A DNA stretch of 64,000 nt from an uncultured Bacteroidia bacterium (GTDB lineage: Bacteria; Bacteroidota; Bacteroidia; Bacteroidales; UBA932): NCBI GenBank assembly GCA_902790635.1, contig CADASN010000003.1, positions 1 to 64,000 of the forward strand, in the 5' to 3' direction. The position numbers were made by a program, and so were the translations under genes. Positions 7,849-15,959 of this stretch are shown here, piece after piece. How positions within the stretch are numbered: the first letter of the stretch is position 1; each line of letters starts with the position of its first letter. Below the pieces are notes generated by a model. That model was not told the origin of the DNA, searched no databases, and saw nothing but the letters and a program-made list of their open reading frames with translations.

Positions 7849-9018
7849 TTAACAATTTTTAACGTTAATGGAGCACCGTTGGAGCAGATCGATGTGGATA
7901 AAACCTTCTTCCTCCAGCAGTCCGGCCGCCCGGGCGGTCCGGGCGTAGTCGAGCCGGGTCTCCCGGCACAGCTCGTCGAAGCAGATGCCGCGCCGCTCCC
8001 GGATCAGGGAGGCGATCCCGACCAGCGTCTCCACATCCTCCGGCGGAAGCGCCGGAGAAAAGCGTACGCGGACGGCATCGGCAAGTCCGGCCTGCCGGGT
8101 CAGGCGCCGGCGGCCCAGTCCGAGTGCGACCGGCAGGGCCTCGGGCGTGGCGACGGGGGCTGCGACCTGCTCCTTGAGCAGCTGGTTGCAGCCCTGGGAG
8201 CGCACATCGTCGATGCGTCCCGGGACGGCGAACACGTCGCGCCCATAGTCGGCGGCCATCCGTGCGGTGATCATCCCGCCGCCTTTGATCCGGGATTCGA
8301 CGAGGACCGTGGCCCCGGCAAGCCCGGCGATGATGCGGTTGCGTCGCAGGAAAGTATAGGCCACCGGTGCCGTCCCGGGCGGGTAGTCCGTGACCAGGGC
8401 GCAGCCCGGGGTCGCGGCCATGCGCTCCACGAAGGCCGTATGCCGCCTCGGATACACGTCCTCGACGCCTACCGGACTGACGCCGACCGTGGGCAGGCCG
8501 CAGTCGAGTGCGGCGGCTTGTGCGGTGATGTCCACCCCGAGCGCGAGCCCGCTGACGATCAGCGGACGGGCCGGCGCTTCGCCCAGGGCGCGTACGATGC
8601 GCTGGCAGCATTCCCGTCCGTAGAGGCTTTGGTCCCGCGTCCCGACGATGGCGACGGCAGGGCGGCCGTCGAAGATTTCCGCGGCCGGCGTCGTGCTGCG
8701 CACATAGAGCAGCAGCGGCGCGTCGGGACACTCCCGGAGCGCCTCCGGATAGCCTTTGTCGAAGATGCTGAGAAATTGGATCCCGCGCCCGGAGAGGCGC
8801 TCGAATTCGGCCTGCGCGTCCTCCAGGATCGCCGGACCGATCTGCGCGGCGCGGGGGTTATAGGGCCCGAACAGCTCCAGGCGCTCCTGTGCGGAAAGCG
8901 CAAAAACCGCCTCGGCGGAGCCGAGTGTGTCGATGAGGTGGTGGGAAAACTTCGGCTCGTTGCCGAACAGGGTGTTGAGCGCGAGGGCGCACACCAGGGG
9001 AGAAAGGTCTTTGTCCAT
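7849..9018 (-). CDS. dprA: DNA-processing protein DprA
   Basis: A 389-residue DprA/Smf protein that binds incoming single-stranded DNA and loads RecA. The Rossmann-like core has VAIVGTRDQSLYG (about residue 125), the SGLALGVDITAQAAAL motif and the GRIDDVRSQGCNQLL segment. The C-terminus (about 320-380) is a winged-helix domain. A TATATTTG box lies 24 bp upstream of the start (9042-9049). It is the first gene of dprA-tatD-ansA. Confidence 0.93.
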   Translation of the reverse strand: MDKDLSPLVCALALNTLFGNEPKFSHHLIDTLGSAEAVFALSAQERLELFGPYNPRAAQIGPAILEDAQAEFERLSGRGIQFLSIFDKGYPEALRECPDAPLLLYVRSTTPAAEIFDGRPAVAIVGTRDQSLYGRECCQRIVRALGEAPARPLIVSGLALGVDITAQAAALDCGLPTVGVSPVGVEDVYPRRHTAFVERMAATPGCALVTDYPPGTAPVAYTFLRRNRIIAGLAGATVLVESRIKGGGMITARMAADYGRDVFAVPGRIDDVRSQGCNQLLKEQVAAPVATPEALPVALGLGRRRLTRQAGLADAVRVRFSPALPPEDVETLVGIASLIRERRGICFDELCRETRLDYARTARAAGLLEEEGFIHIDLLQRCSINVKNC

Positions 9019-9041
9019 TTTTCATCGTTTAAGTTCTGGTA

Positions 9042-9049
9042 CAAATATA
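9042..9049 (-). promoter_or_regulatory. Bacteroidetes -7 promoter box for dprA
   Basis: TATATTTG on the minus strand matches the phylum consensus TAnnTTTG and lies 24 bp upstream of the dprA start codon. Confidence 0.6.
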
Positions 9050-9075
9050 AAACAAATTTGGTTTTTTCCAGAGGT

Positions 9076-9151
9076 CCGGAACGCAACTGTCCCCCGAAAG
9101 CTTTTCCCGGGTGGGGATTTTTCAGCTTTCGGGGGACAGTTGCCGTTCCGG
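9076..9151 (-). terminator. Long hairpin downstream of queA
   Basis: The arm ccggaacgcaactgtccccc and its continuation gaaagct (9077-9102) pair with 9124-9151 over about 27 positions with one bulged base, around a 21-base loop. It begins about 10 bp after the queA stop on the minus strand. No strong T-run follows the stem, so it may protect the 3' end or slow polymerase rather than be a classical terminator. It could also be a palindromic mobile repeat. Confidence 0.6.
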
Positions 9152-9161
9152 CCGGGAAGAG

Positions 9162-10232
9162 CTATACGATCAGCAGCGCATCGCCGTACGGGCCGAAGCG
9201 GTAGTTGTTGTCCAGGGCGCTCTGGTAGGCGTTCATCACCTTCTCATATCCGCCGAACGCGGCGACGGACATCAGCATGGTCGACTGCGGAAGGTGGAAG
9301 TTGGACACGATGGCGTCCGGGATGGAGAACTCGTAGGGCGGGAAGATGAATTTGTTGGTCCAGGTGTCGTTGGCCCGTACCTCATGGTCCGTGGTGACGT
9401 AGGTCTCCAGGGCCCGGATCACGGTCACGCCCACGGCGCAGATCTTGTGCCCGCTGCGCTTGGTCCGGTTGATCTCCTCCGCAGCCTGCTCGCTGATGAT
9501 GATGCGTTCCCCGTCCATGCGGTGCTTGGAGAGGTCCTCGACGTCCACGGTACGGAAATGCCCGATGCCCATGTGGACGGTGATGAAGGTCTTGTCGATG
9601 TCGTGGAGGATCATGCGGTTGAGCAGCTCCCGGCTGAAATGCAGGCCGGCCGCCGGAGCGGAGACGGCGCCTTCGTGGGTGGCGAAGATGGTCTGGAACT
9701 CCTCGGCGTCGCGGGCCGTCGGGGTCTGCTTGACCCACTCGGGGACGGGCGTCTGCCCGAGGGCGAAGAGGGCCGCCTTGAACTCGTCGTACGGACCGTC
9801 GTACAGGAAACGCAGGGTGCGGCCGCGGGACGTCGTGTTGTCGATGACCTCGGCCACCATGCTCTCGTCGTCGCCGAAGTAGAGCTTGTTGCCGATGCGG
9901 ATCTTGCGGGCGGGGTCCACGATCACGTCCCAGAGGCGCTGCTCGCGGTTGAGCTCGCGCAGCAGGAACACCATGATGTCCGCACCGGTCTTCTCCTTCT
10001 TGCCGAAGAGCTTGGCCGGGAAGACCTTGGTGTCGTTGAACACGAAGCGGTCGCGCTTGCCGAAATACTCGATGATGTCCTTGAACTGGCGGTGCTCGAT
10101 CTCACCGGTGTCCTTGTGCAGGACCATCAGTTTGCATTCATCCCGCCACTGGACGTGCCCGTCGACTTCGGGCATCAGTTCCGTGGCGATTTTCTCCTGC
10201 GGGAGTTCGAAATCGAATTGAGAGAGTTTCAT
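9162..10232 (-). CDS. queA: tRNA preQ1(34) S-adenosylmethionine ribosyltransferase-isomerase
   Basis: A 356-residue QueA that transfers the ribosyl moiety of SAM to preQ1 in tRNA, forming epoxyqueuosine. It begins MKLSQFDFELPQEKIA, contains DKTFITVHMGIGHFRTV and SNFHLPQSTMLM, and ends within the normal length. The start was set at 10232 because the longer open frame upstream runs into the palindromic leader and has no family similarity. It stands alone between two long hairpins. Confidence 0.94.
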   Translation of the reverse strand: MKLSQFDFELPQEKIATELMPEVDGHVQWRDECKLMVLHKDTGEIEHRQFKDIIEYFGKRDRFVFNDTKVFPAKLFGKKEKTGADIMVFLLRELNREQRLWDVIVDPARKIRIGNKLYFGDDESMVAEVIDNTTSRGRTLRFLYDGPYDEFKAALFALGQTPVPEWVKQTPTARDAEEFQTIFATHEGAVSAPAAGLHFSRELLNRMILHDIDKTFITVHMGIGHFRTVDVEDLSKHRMDGERIIISEQAAEEINRTKRSGHKICAVGVTVIRALETYVTTDHEVRANDTWTNKFIFPPYEFSIPDAIVSNFHLPQSTMLMSVAAFGGYEKVMNAYQSALDNNYRFGPYGDALLIV

Positions 10233-10288
10233 ACGTTCGGAAATGCCAATGCTTTTCTTATACGGAGAAGTATAGAAAAAAGTTTCAG

Positions 10289-10384
10289 CGTCGGCGACGG
10301 AAAGCGGAGCGGAAATTGGTTTTTCGGCAAACCTGTCCGAAAAATAATTTCCGTCCGCCCGTCTGGAAGACTCCGTCGCCGACG
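10289..10384 (-). terminator. Long terminator-like inverted repeat between the TPR gene and queA
   Basis: On the plus strand cgtcggcgacgga (10289-10301) pairs with tccgtcgccgacg (10372-10384). Inside this, gcggagcggaaattgg with tttttcgg pairs with ccgaaaaataatttccgtcc. The hairpin starts 3 bp after the TPR gene stop, and on the minus strand the stem is followed by CTGAAACTTTTTTC. It therefore fits a large terminator for the SRPBCC-rsmF-TPR operon. No preQ1 riboswitch motif was recognised in it. Confidence 0.6.
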
Positions 10385-10386
10385 TA

Positions 10387-11232
10387 TTACTTCTTTTTTG
10401 AAGATTGTTTTTTCTTCTCGATGATCTGCAGGTTGCGCTTGGCCGCATAGTCGTCCGGGTCGAGCTTGAGCGCTTTCTTGTAGTACTTGACGGCCTGCTT
10501 GTCGTTGCCCATCGCCACCTGCCAGTAGGAGCCGATGTTGTCGATGAAGACGGGATTCTTCGGGTAGAGTTTGTTCATCCGCTCGGAGATGTCGCGGAAA
10601 TACTCGTAGCCGTCCGGACTGGCGATCTGGAAAAACATATAGCAGTATTCTCCAACTCCCTGCTGGAAGATCTCCTCGTCAGCGGCCGTACCGTCCAGGG
10701 TCCAGGCCGGATGGCTGGAAGACTGGAGCTGGATCAACTTCTTCAGTTCGGAGGCGGCCATGTCCGGGTGCTCCTTCTCGTAAGAGAGCAGCGCCGAGAT
10801 CTTGAGGTAGCGGAAGCGGAGCTCATCGGGATGCGCGGCGATCTGCTGGTCCAGCACGTGCATGGCCTCGCCGAAGAGTTCATCATCGTAGAAATTCTCT
10901 TCGAAATAGGGCACGTCCTGCCCTTCGGGGTCCTTCAGGGTCATGGCCGGGGGATTGCCCATGAAGCGCTTCTGGCCGGGTCTGGCGACCATCTCCGTCT
11001 TCTCGGCTTTGGAGAAATAATAATTGAACCGGGCCACGGGGACATTCATATCGTCCGGATAGGCTTCCTCCCAGCGGTCCAGCAGGGTCTCCACCCCGAC
11101 GCCGGCGTAGCCGACGTTGCGCACGAGCCGTTCGTAGCGGGCCAGGAATTCTTCTGCGGTGAAGTCCTGCGCGAACGCTGCCGCGCTGAAGAGAACCGAG
11201 ACGGTCAGCAGGATCAGTCTTTTCATTTTCAT
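10387..11232 (-). CDS. Secreted TPR protein
   Basis: A 281-residue protein with a signal peptide (MKMKRLILLTVSVLF, cleavage after AAAFAQ) and a C-terminal tetratricopeptide-type helix pair (about residues 235-270, with KQAVKYYKKALKLDPDDY). The remainder is helical and of unknown family. The ATG at 11232 overlaps the rsmF stop by 4 bp; a second possible start is two codons on. It probably acts in the periplasm as a scaffold; no catalytic motif is seen. Confidence 0.75.
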   Translation of the reverse strand: MKMKRLILLTVSVLFSAAAFAQDFTAEEFLARYERLVRNVGYAGVGVETLLDRWEEAYPDDMNVPVARFNYYFSKAEKTEMVARPGQKRFMGNPPAMTLKDPEGQDVPYFEENFYDDELFGEAMHVLDQQIAAHPDELRFRYLKISALLSYEKEHPDMAASELKKLIQLQSSSHPAWTLDGTAADEEIFQQGVGEYCYMFFQIASPDGYEYFRDISERMNKLYPKNPVFIDNIGSYWQVAMGNDKQAVKYYKKALKLDPDDYAAKRNLQIIEKKKQSSKKK

Positions 11233-12365
11233 ACGTTCATCAAAATCCGGCGGGCTTTCGGCAGGAGGTTGTTGCATCGGGAGCCGATGTTCTTGACAAA
11301 CCCCAGCGGGTGGCCCAAATAGGTGATTACATTGTAGCCGGGGGCGGCCTGCGACAGCACGAGCGCATCCCGGTGGAGGAAGCGCAGGGCCGTCTGCCGG
11401 TCCACGTCCACGGCCGGATAGTCCTTGCTATCAAATATTATGCTCAAAGCATAGTCGGGATCCGGTACGAAATCCTTTCCCTTCGCCTCGCCCTTGCGGA
11501 CGCCGGACCGGAGCGGATGCAGGGCGGCCAGGTCCGCGTGTGCTGCGGGGCGCTGCGGGGCGGTTTTCCGCAACACGCCAGCCCATTGCCCTTCGCCGGG
11601 CACGACGCCGGCTTCGAGCAGGTGCCCGTGCGGGGTGCGGCGGACGCCGTATCCGCCGAAGACATCCTCCGGCGGCAGGATCCTGCCGCCGAGCGACTCC
11701 GCAGCCCAGGCGAGGTTGTCGTCATTCTCCGCCGTCTCGTAGGTGCAGGTGCTGTAGAGGAGGAATCCTCCCTCGCGCAGGGCAGGCCAGACGTCCGCGA
11801 GGATGCGGCGCTGCCGTGCGGCGCACAGTTCCACGACCGCGGGGCTCCACTCCTCGCGCGCCCGGGGGTCCTTGCGGAACATCCCCTCGCCACTGCAAGG
11901 TACGTCGGCGACGATGATGTCGAAAAAGCCTTCCAGCCGCGCGAACGCCGCCGGGTCCACGCTCGTGACGACCACATTCGGATCGCCCCAGCGCGCCACG
12001 TTGTCGTCCAGCACCGCCGCGCGTGCCTTCATCACCTCGTTCGCCACCAGCAGGAACCCGTCCCCGACCGCCTCGCGCAGCGACGCCGCCAGATCCGTCG
12101 TCTTCCCACCCGGCGCCGCGCATAAATCCAGAACCCGTAAAGCTCCTTGCGAAGCGGAAAGGAGTTTTCTGAAGAGGTAGCCGACGAACATCGCGGAAGA
12201 GTCCTGGACATAGTAGCAGCCGGCGTGCCAGAGCGGGTCAAGGGTGAAATTGGGCCGCGTCGGGAGGATGCGGCCGTAAGAAGACCAGGGCACGGGAGCG
12301 CCCTCGGGACCCGCCAGTCCCTTGAATGGGTGGAGGCGGACCGAGACGGAAGCCTCGTCCATCAT
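11229..12365 (-). CDS. rsmF: rRNA cytosine-C5 methyltransferase, RsmF/NOL1-NOP2-sun type
   Basis: A 378-residue SAM-dependent RNA m5C methyltransferase. The SAM motif is LDLCAAPGGKTTDLAA (about residues 85-100). Both catalytic cysteines are present, in DVPCSGEGMFRKDP and STCTYETAENDDN. A C-terminal RNA-binding-like region follows. The N-terminus begins almost directly at SVSVRLHPFKG and so lacks roughly 30-40 residues found in typical members. The start overlaps the upstream gene by 4 bp, so this short form seems genuine rather than a mis-set start. Confidence 0.85.
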   Translation of the reverse strand: MMDEASVSVRLHPFKGLAGPEGAPVPWSSYGRILPTRPNFTLDPLWHAGCYYVQDSSAMFVGYLFRKLLSASQGALRVLDLCAAPGGKTTDLAASLREAVGDGFLLVANEVMKARAAVLDDNVARWGDPNVVVTSVDPAAFARLEGFFDIIVADVPCSGEGMFRKDPRAREEWSPAVVELCAARQRRILADVWPALREGGFLLYSTCTYETAENDDNLAWAAESLGGRILPPEDVFGGYGVRRTPHGHLLEAGVVPGEGQWAGVLRKTAPQRPAAHADLAALHPLRSGVRKGEAKGKDFVPDPDYALSIIFDSKDYPAVDVDRQTALRFLHRDALVLSQAAPGYNVITYLGHPLGFVKNIGSRCNNLLPKARRILMNV

Positions 12366-12805
12366 GGGCGGAACGCGTCCGGCATCTGCGGCATCCGGCC
12401 CTCGGAAGCATCCACGAGGCCGTCCACCATCTTGTCGAGCATCTGCTGGAGCTTGCCGCCCAGCATCGTCTTCATCATGAAATTGAGATTCGCATCCAGG
12501 TCGATCCAGAAATCGGTCCGTCCCGGGATGGCAGACACGTCGAAATGCAGCACCGCCACGAACTCCACCGGAGACTCGGTACTGCCCAGCCGGATCAGGC
12601 GATAGGGCTCCCGGTCATCGACGCGGACACCGATCCTGAAGCCCTGCACCACGACGGAGAGGGTGTCGAAATCCGCCTGGATCTCGGCCTGGACCTGGCC
12701 CTGCGGGACCATCTGCGCGAAATTGCGCAGATCGGTGAAGGCCATATAGAGCTCCTCAGGCCGTTTGGCCACCTGGCCGTGCTTGCTGGTATAGTGTGCT
12801 GTCAT
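12362..12805 (-). CDS. SRPBCC-like hypothetical protein
   Basis: A 147-residue cytoplasmic protein. It begins with a short hydrophilic segment followed by RPEELYMAFTDLRNFAQMVP, which resembles the first helix of START/SRPBCC ligand-binding folds, then alternating beta strands and a C-terminal helix (MMKTMLGGKLQQMLDKMVDG). It is the first gene of a coupled operon with rsmF and the TPR gene. No catalytic function can be assigned. Confidence 0.7.
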   Translation of the reverse strand: MTAHYTSKHGQVAKRPEELYMAFTDLRNFAQMVPQGQVQAEIQADFDTLSVVVQGFRIGVRVDDREPYRLIRLGSTESPVEFVAVLHFDVSAIPGRTDFWIDLDANLNFMMKTMLGGKLQQMLDKMVDGLVDASEGRMPQMPDAFRP

Positions 12806-12821
12806 AGTCGAAAAATATCAT

Positions 12822-12829
12822 TACCTTTG
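12822..12829 (+). promoter_or_regulatory. -7 promoter box for the NUDIX gene
   Basis: TACCTTTG matches TAnnTTTG and lies 29 bp before the start codon at 12859. It faces the divergent box at 12839-12846, so the two promoters overlap. Confidence 0.65.
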
Positions 12830-12838
12830 TATCAATTG

Positions 12839-12846
12839 CAAAGATA
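12839..12846 (-). promoter_or_regulatory. -7 promoter box for the SRPBCC-rsmF-TPR operon
   Basis: TATCTTTG on the minus strand lies 33 bp before the start at 12805. It is arranged divergently with, and partly across, the NUDIX promoter. Confidence 0.65.
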
Positions 12847-12858
12847 GGCAAAATTCTG

Positions 12859-13470
12859 ATGCACAAAATATATTTCGAGAAACGCTGCATCATCATCTGC
12901 AGTCCGGACGAACAGGCGCTGGCCGATCCCAATGCCGTGGAGTTCCACTTCGGCGAGAGTATCAACATCCACACCCTCGTGGCGATGTTCAAGGCCTCCG
13001 AGTCGCTCTCGCGCATCTACATCCCCACGGACAACACCGCCTGGATGTACCGGCGCGTCTGCGCCGAATTCCGCGAGGTGGATGCCGCGGGCGGACTGGT
13101 GTCCAACCGGCGCGGGGACTATCTGCTCATCCAGCGGAATGGCCTCTGGGACCTGCCCAAAGGGCACCGGGAGGCAGGGGAGGACATCAAGCTGACCGCC
13201 CTGCGCGAAGTGCAGGAAGAGACCGGGGTGGACCAGCTGGAGCTCCGGGACCTGATCTGCGTGACGGACCACTGCTACCTGCGCGGGGGCATCTGGCACC
13301 TCAAACACACCTGGTGGTACGACATGCTCTACACGGATCCCGTCAACCTGACCCCGCAGCGTGAAGAAGACATCACACGGGCCGCCTGGGTGGCGCGATC
13401 CAGCCTGCCGCCCTATCTCAAGAACACCTATCCTTCGATCCAGGAGGTTTTCCGCGAAGCGAAGGTCTAG
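12859..13470 (+). CDS. NUDIX hydrolase
   Basis: A 203-residue protein with an N-terminal extension of about 75 residues and a C-terminal Nudix domain. The Nudix box is GHREAGEDIKLTALREVQEE followed by TGV, with the full GX5EX7REUXEEXGU pattern, so it is likely active on a nucleoside-diphosphate-linked substrate. The substrate cannot be told from sequence. It is transcribed alone from a divergent promoter and is convergent with the lipoprotein gene that ends at 13477. Confidence 0.88.
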   Translation: MHKIYFEKRCIIICSPDEQALADPNAVEFHFGESINIHTLVAMFKASESLSRIYIPTDNTAWMYRRVCAEFREVDAAGGLVSNRRGDYLLIQRNGLWDLPKGHREAGEDIKLTALREVQEETGVDQLELRDLICVTDHCYLRGGIWHLKHTWWYDMLYTDPVNLTPQREEDITRAAWVARSSLPPYLKNTYPSIQEVFREAKV

Positions 13471-13476
13471 CGCGGA

Positions 13477-14721
13477 TTATTCCCGCCAGAGGTAGATGGA
13501 TGTGATCCTGGCGTCGGGTTTGAATTTCGCGTTTTCGAGGATCTGGGGGCCGTTGAAAGAAGGCTCGACCGGCTTCACGAGGGAGTCAGCCGTCGTACGG
13601 AAGGCGATCGTGCTGTTCCAGATGGGGATTTCGATCTGCACGGTGCCGTCCATCAGCATCTTGATCACCAGGGAATCGTTGTCGAAATCGATGCAGTCGT
13701 TGATGCGCGCCCCTACGCGGGGCTGGATCTGCCCGGCTGCGGGTTCGTAGGCGTAGCTGGCCACGCAATATCTCGGGGACCAGGTCTCGATGGAATACAC
13801 TTTCTTGTTTTCCATCTGCACCTGGAGGGTCTCCTCCTCGCCGAGGTTGATCAGCCAGAGGTCGCCGCCCTGGGAATAATTGACGCCGTAGCCCAGCGGG
13901 TCATAATCGAAATAGAAGTCGGGCACCGGCTCACCCAGCATGATGTTGGCGAAGCCGTCCTGGTGGATGCAGGCATAGCGGTAATCCCCGTTGCGCACGA
14001 ATTCGGAGCCGTTCCACAGATAGTCCACGGCCAGGTCGCCATGATAGACTTGTTCCTCGAAATCCATCGGATCATTGAGGACGACCTTCACGCCGTCGGC
14101 CCGGTACTGATAATTATACAGCCCGGCTTGCATCGCATTGCGCAGGGAAGCGACATCGGCGCCTGCCAGGCGGACCTTGTCCTCGAAATCATCCCGGCCC
14201 GTCGGGGGATTGAAAGGAAGCTCGATCTCACGGGCGTCGTTGGTCTCCGGATTGTATTCATAGGCGCGGATATACTTGATGGAAGAGACGTCGCAGCCGC
14301 CGTTCTCGGAGAGCAGTACAAGCACGTGGCCGTCAGCCTTGTAGCGGTAGCAGGCCATCTCGAAACCGTCGTAGCAGTCGCCGTCGAACAGCGTATGGGC
14401 CAGGTAGTTGCACGGACCGACAAACTCAAGGTAGTTGGAGTAGTTCTCTTTCAGGTCGTCCTTGATGCCGTCCTTGAAGCTCTGCGAAGCGAATTTCTCC
14501 GACAGGATGTTGTCCCCGAAGATGGAGAGGATGCGGAAGAGCTCGTCGAAGCTAAACGCGTCGCCGGCGTCGGCCTTGGTGGCCGCAGCGGCTGCCTCGG
14601 CTGTCTCCGCCGGCTGCTTGTCCTGATTGGCGGCGCTGCCCTGGTTGCCGCCCTTGCAGCCCGTCGCGACAAGGACGAAGGCTGTCAGAAGAAGAAATAG
14701 TCTTTTCATCATTTTTGTCAT
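13477..14721 (-). CDS. Hypothetical lipoprotein
   Basis: A protein of up to 414 residues with a lipoprotein signal (MKRLFLLLTAFVLVATGC, Cys at about residue 22) followed by an Ala/Glu-rich linker at about 24-50 and a long beta-rich domain of unknown family. Three in-frame ATGs occur at 14721, 14712 and 14709; the promoter box at 14730-14737 is so close that the first would be almost leaderless. It is probably anchored in the outer membrane or periplasmic face. No enzymatic motif was recognised. Confidence 0.75.
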   Translation of the reverse strand: MTKMMKRLFLLLTAFVLVATGCKGGNQGSAANQDKQPAETAEAAAAATKADAGDAFSFDELFRILSIFGDNILSEKFASQSFKDGIKDDLKENYSNYLEFVGPCNYLAHTLFDGDCYDGFEMACYRYKADGHVLVLLSENGGCDVSSIKYIRAYEYNPETNDAREIELPFNPPTGRDDFEDKVRLAGADVASLRNAMQAGLYNYQYRADGVKVVLNDPMDFEEQVYHGDLAVDYLWNGSEFVRNGDYRYACIHQDGFANIMLGEPVPDFYFDYDPLGYGVNYSQGGDLWLINLGEEETLQVQMENKKVYSIETWSPRYCVASYAYEPAAGQIQPRVGARINDCIDFDNDSLVIKMLMDGTVQIEIPIWNSTIAFRTTADSLVKPVEPSFNGPQILENAKFKPDARITSIYLWRE

Positions 14722-14729
14722 TATTCAAA

Positions 14730-14737
14730 CAAAGGTA
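14730..14737 (-). promoter_or_regulatory. -7 promoter box for the lipoprotein gene
   Basis: TACCTTTG on the minus strand ends 8 bp before the first possible ATG at 14721, leaving little or no leader. Confidence 0.6.
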
Positions 14738-14757
14738 ACAAATAATCCGATAGATTC

Positions 14758-14789
14758 GCCGGTCAGGCCGGCGATGGTGGAAGACTCCG
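14758..14789 (-). repeat. Short hairpin plus motif shared with the TPR-gene terminator
   Basis: cgccgg (about 14758-14763) pairs with ccggcg around tcagg. Next to it lies TGGAAGACTCCG (14778-14789), the same 12-mer found at 10364-10375. Both 12-mers sit a few bases past a minus-strand stop codon, here that of the permease gene. Confidence 0.45.
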
Positions 14790-14794
14790 CCGCC

Positions 14795-15955
14795 TTATTC
14801 AGCTTTTACGGTCTTTGCCGGATCGACGCGGGAGATGAACAGCGTCGGGATCAGCAGCAGGAGCAGGATGCCGGCAAAGGCGGCGGCATCCGCCAGCAGG
14901 ATGGCCGGCAGGTCCACGTGGACCGGCACGAAGGAGACGAAATAGCTCTCCGGGTTGAGTTTGATCCAGTGCGTGGTGCCCTGGACCAGGCAGAACAGCA
15001 GGGCGGCTGCATTGCCGATGGCCATGCCGATGGCGACCGTCCGGGCGCCGACCCGCAGGAATACCCGGGCAATGGCCCGGTCACCCATCCCGAGGGTCTT
15101 GAGGGTGCCGATCGTGGAGACGTGCCGGAAGAGCAGGATCAGCAGGCCGGAGATCATGTTGAAGCCTGCCACGACGGTCATCAGCAGCAGGATGGCGTAA
15201 ACGTTGAAATCGATTAGTTCCAGCCAGTCGAACAGTTGGGAGAAGCGCTCCGTGGCCGCGACCGCGCGCAACGGGTCTTCATCTTCCCGTGCGCCCAGGT
15301 TGGCGCGCCAGCCCAGCTCGTCGGTGATCCGCTGGAGGGCCTTGCGAGCGCGGAAGCGCGGCGCGACGCTCACCTCGAGCAGCGACGCCTGGTCGCTCTC
15401 CCATTCGTTGAGGCGCCGCAGGTCCCCGATGGGGACATAGAGCAGCAGCCCTTCTTCGGTGTCCATAGCACTGTCGTACAGGGAGAGGATGTGCCATTTA
15501 CGGATCTTGACTTTCTCCCCGATGAACCAGGCGGTCAGGTCGTCCCCGGGCGCGAGTCCGAGACGGTCCGCCAGCGTGGCGGGCAGCCGGACGCCGAGCG
15601 GGATGGTGTCGGCCTGCGTGCCCTTGAAAAGTGCACCGTGGATGTCGTCCCCGATCTTGAGGATGCCGGGCTGGTAGATGACCGGCTCGATCCGTTCCAC
15701 ACCGTCCACCGCTTCCAGCTGCGCCAGGTAGGAGGGAGCGGTGCGGACGGGATCGGAACTGCCGGACAGGTCGGCGGAAGCATTCGTCAACAGGACGTCG
15801 CCCGTGACCGCGGACACGCCGCCCCGGATCTCCCGGCGGAACCCGCCGGAAATGGCGACGGCCACGATGATCACGAAGAAAGAGATGGCTATCGCGACGA
15901 TAGCCATCTTCTCTTTGACGTGCAGACGCCCGGCGAGAAAGCCTTCCGCCTGCAT
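14795..15955 (-). CDS. ABC transporter permease, LolC/LolE-like (FtsX fold)
   Basis: A 386-residue protein with the N-terminal membrane helix at about residues 17-39 (MAIVAIAISFFVIIVAVAIS), a large periplasmic domain to about 245, and three C-terminal helices (near 255-280, 305-330 and 355-375), the MacB/FtsX permease arrangement. LolC/E homologues release lipoproteins from the inner membrane. The start at 15955 is 4 bp after the M13 peptidase stop; a longer frame starts inside that gene and is not used. No ATPase gene is adjacent. Confidence 0.85.
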   Translation of the reverse strand: MQAEGFLAGRLHVKEKMAIVAIAISFFVIIVAVAISGGFRREIRGGVSAVTGDVLLTNASADLSGSSDPVRTAPSYLAQLEAVDGVERIEPVIYQPGILKIGDDIHGALFKGTQADTIPLGVRLPATLADRLGLAPGDDLTAWFIGEKVKIRKWHILSLYDSAMDTEEGLLLYVPIGDLRRLNEWESDQASLLEVSVAPRFRARKALQRITDELGWRANLGAREDEDPLRAVAATERFSQLFDWLELIDFNVYAILLLMTVVAGFNMISGLLILLFRHVSTIGTLKTLGMGDRAIARVFLRVGARTVAIGMAIGNAAALLFCLVQGTTHWIKLNPESYFVSFVPVHVDLPAILLADAAAFAGILLLLLIPTLFISRVDPAKTVKAE

Positions 15956-15959
15956 CGGA

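Noticed and set aside
10233-10386. preQ1 riboswitch upstream of queA
   Set aside because: The region is dominated by one long palindrome ending in a T-run and has no recognisable preQ1 aptamer core; it fits a terminator of the upstream operon better.
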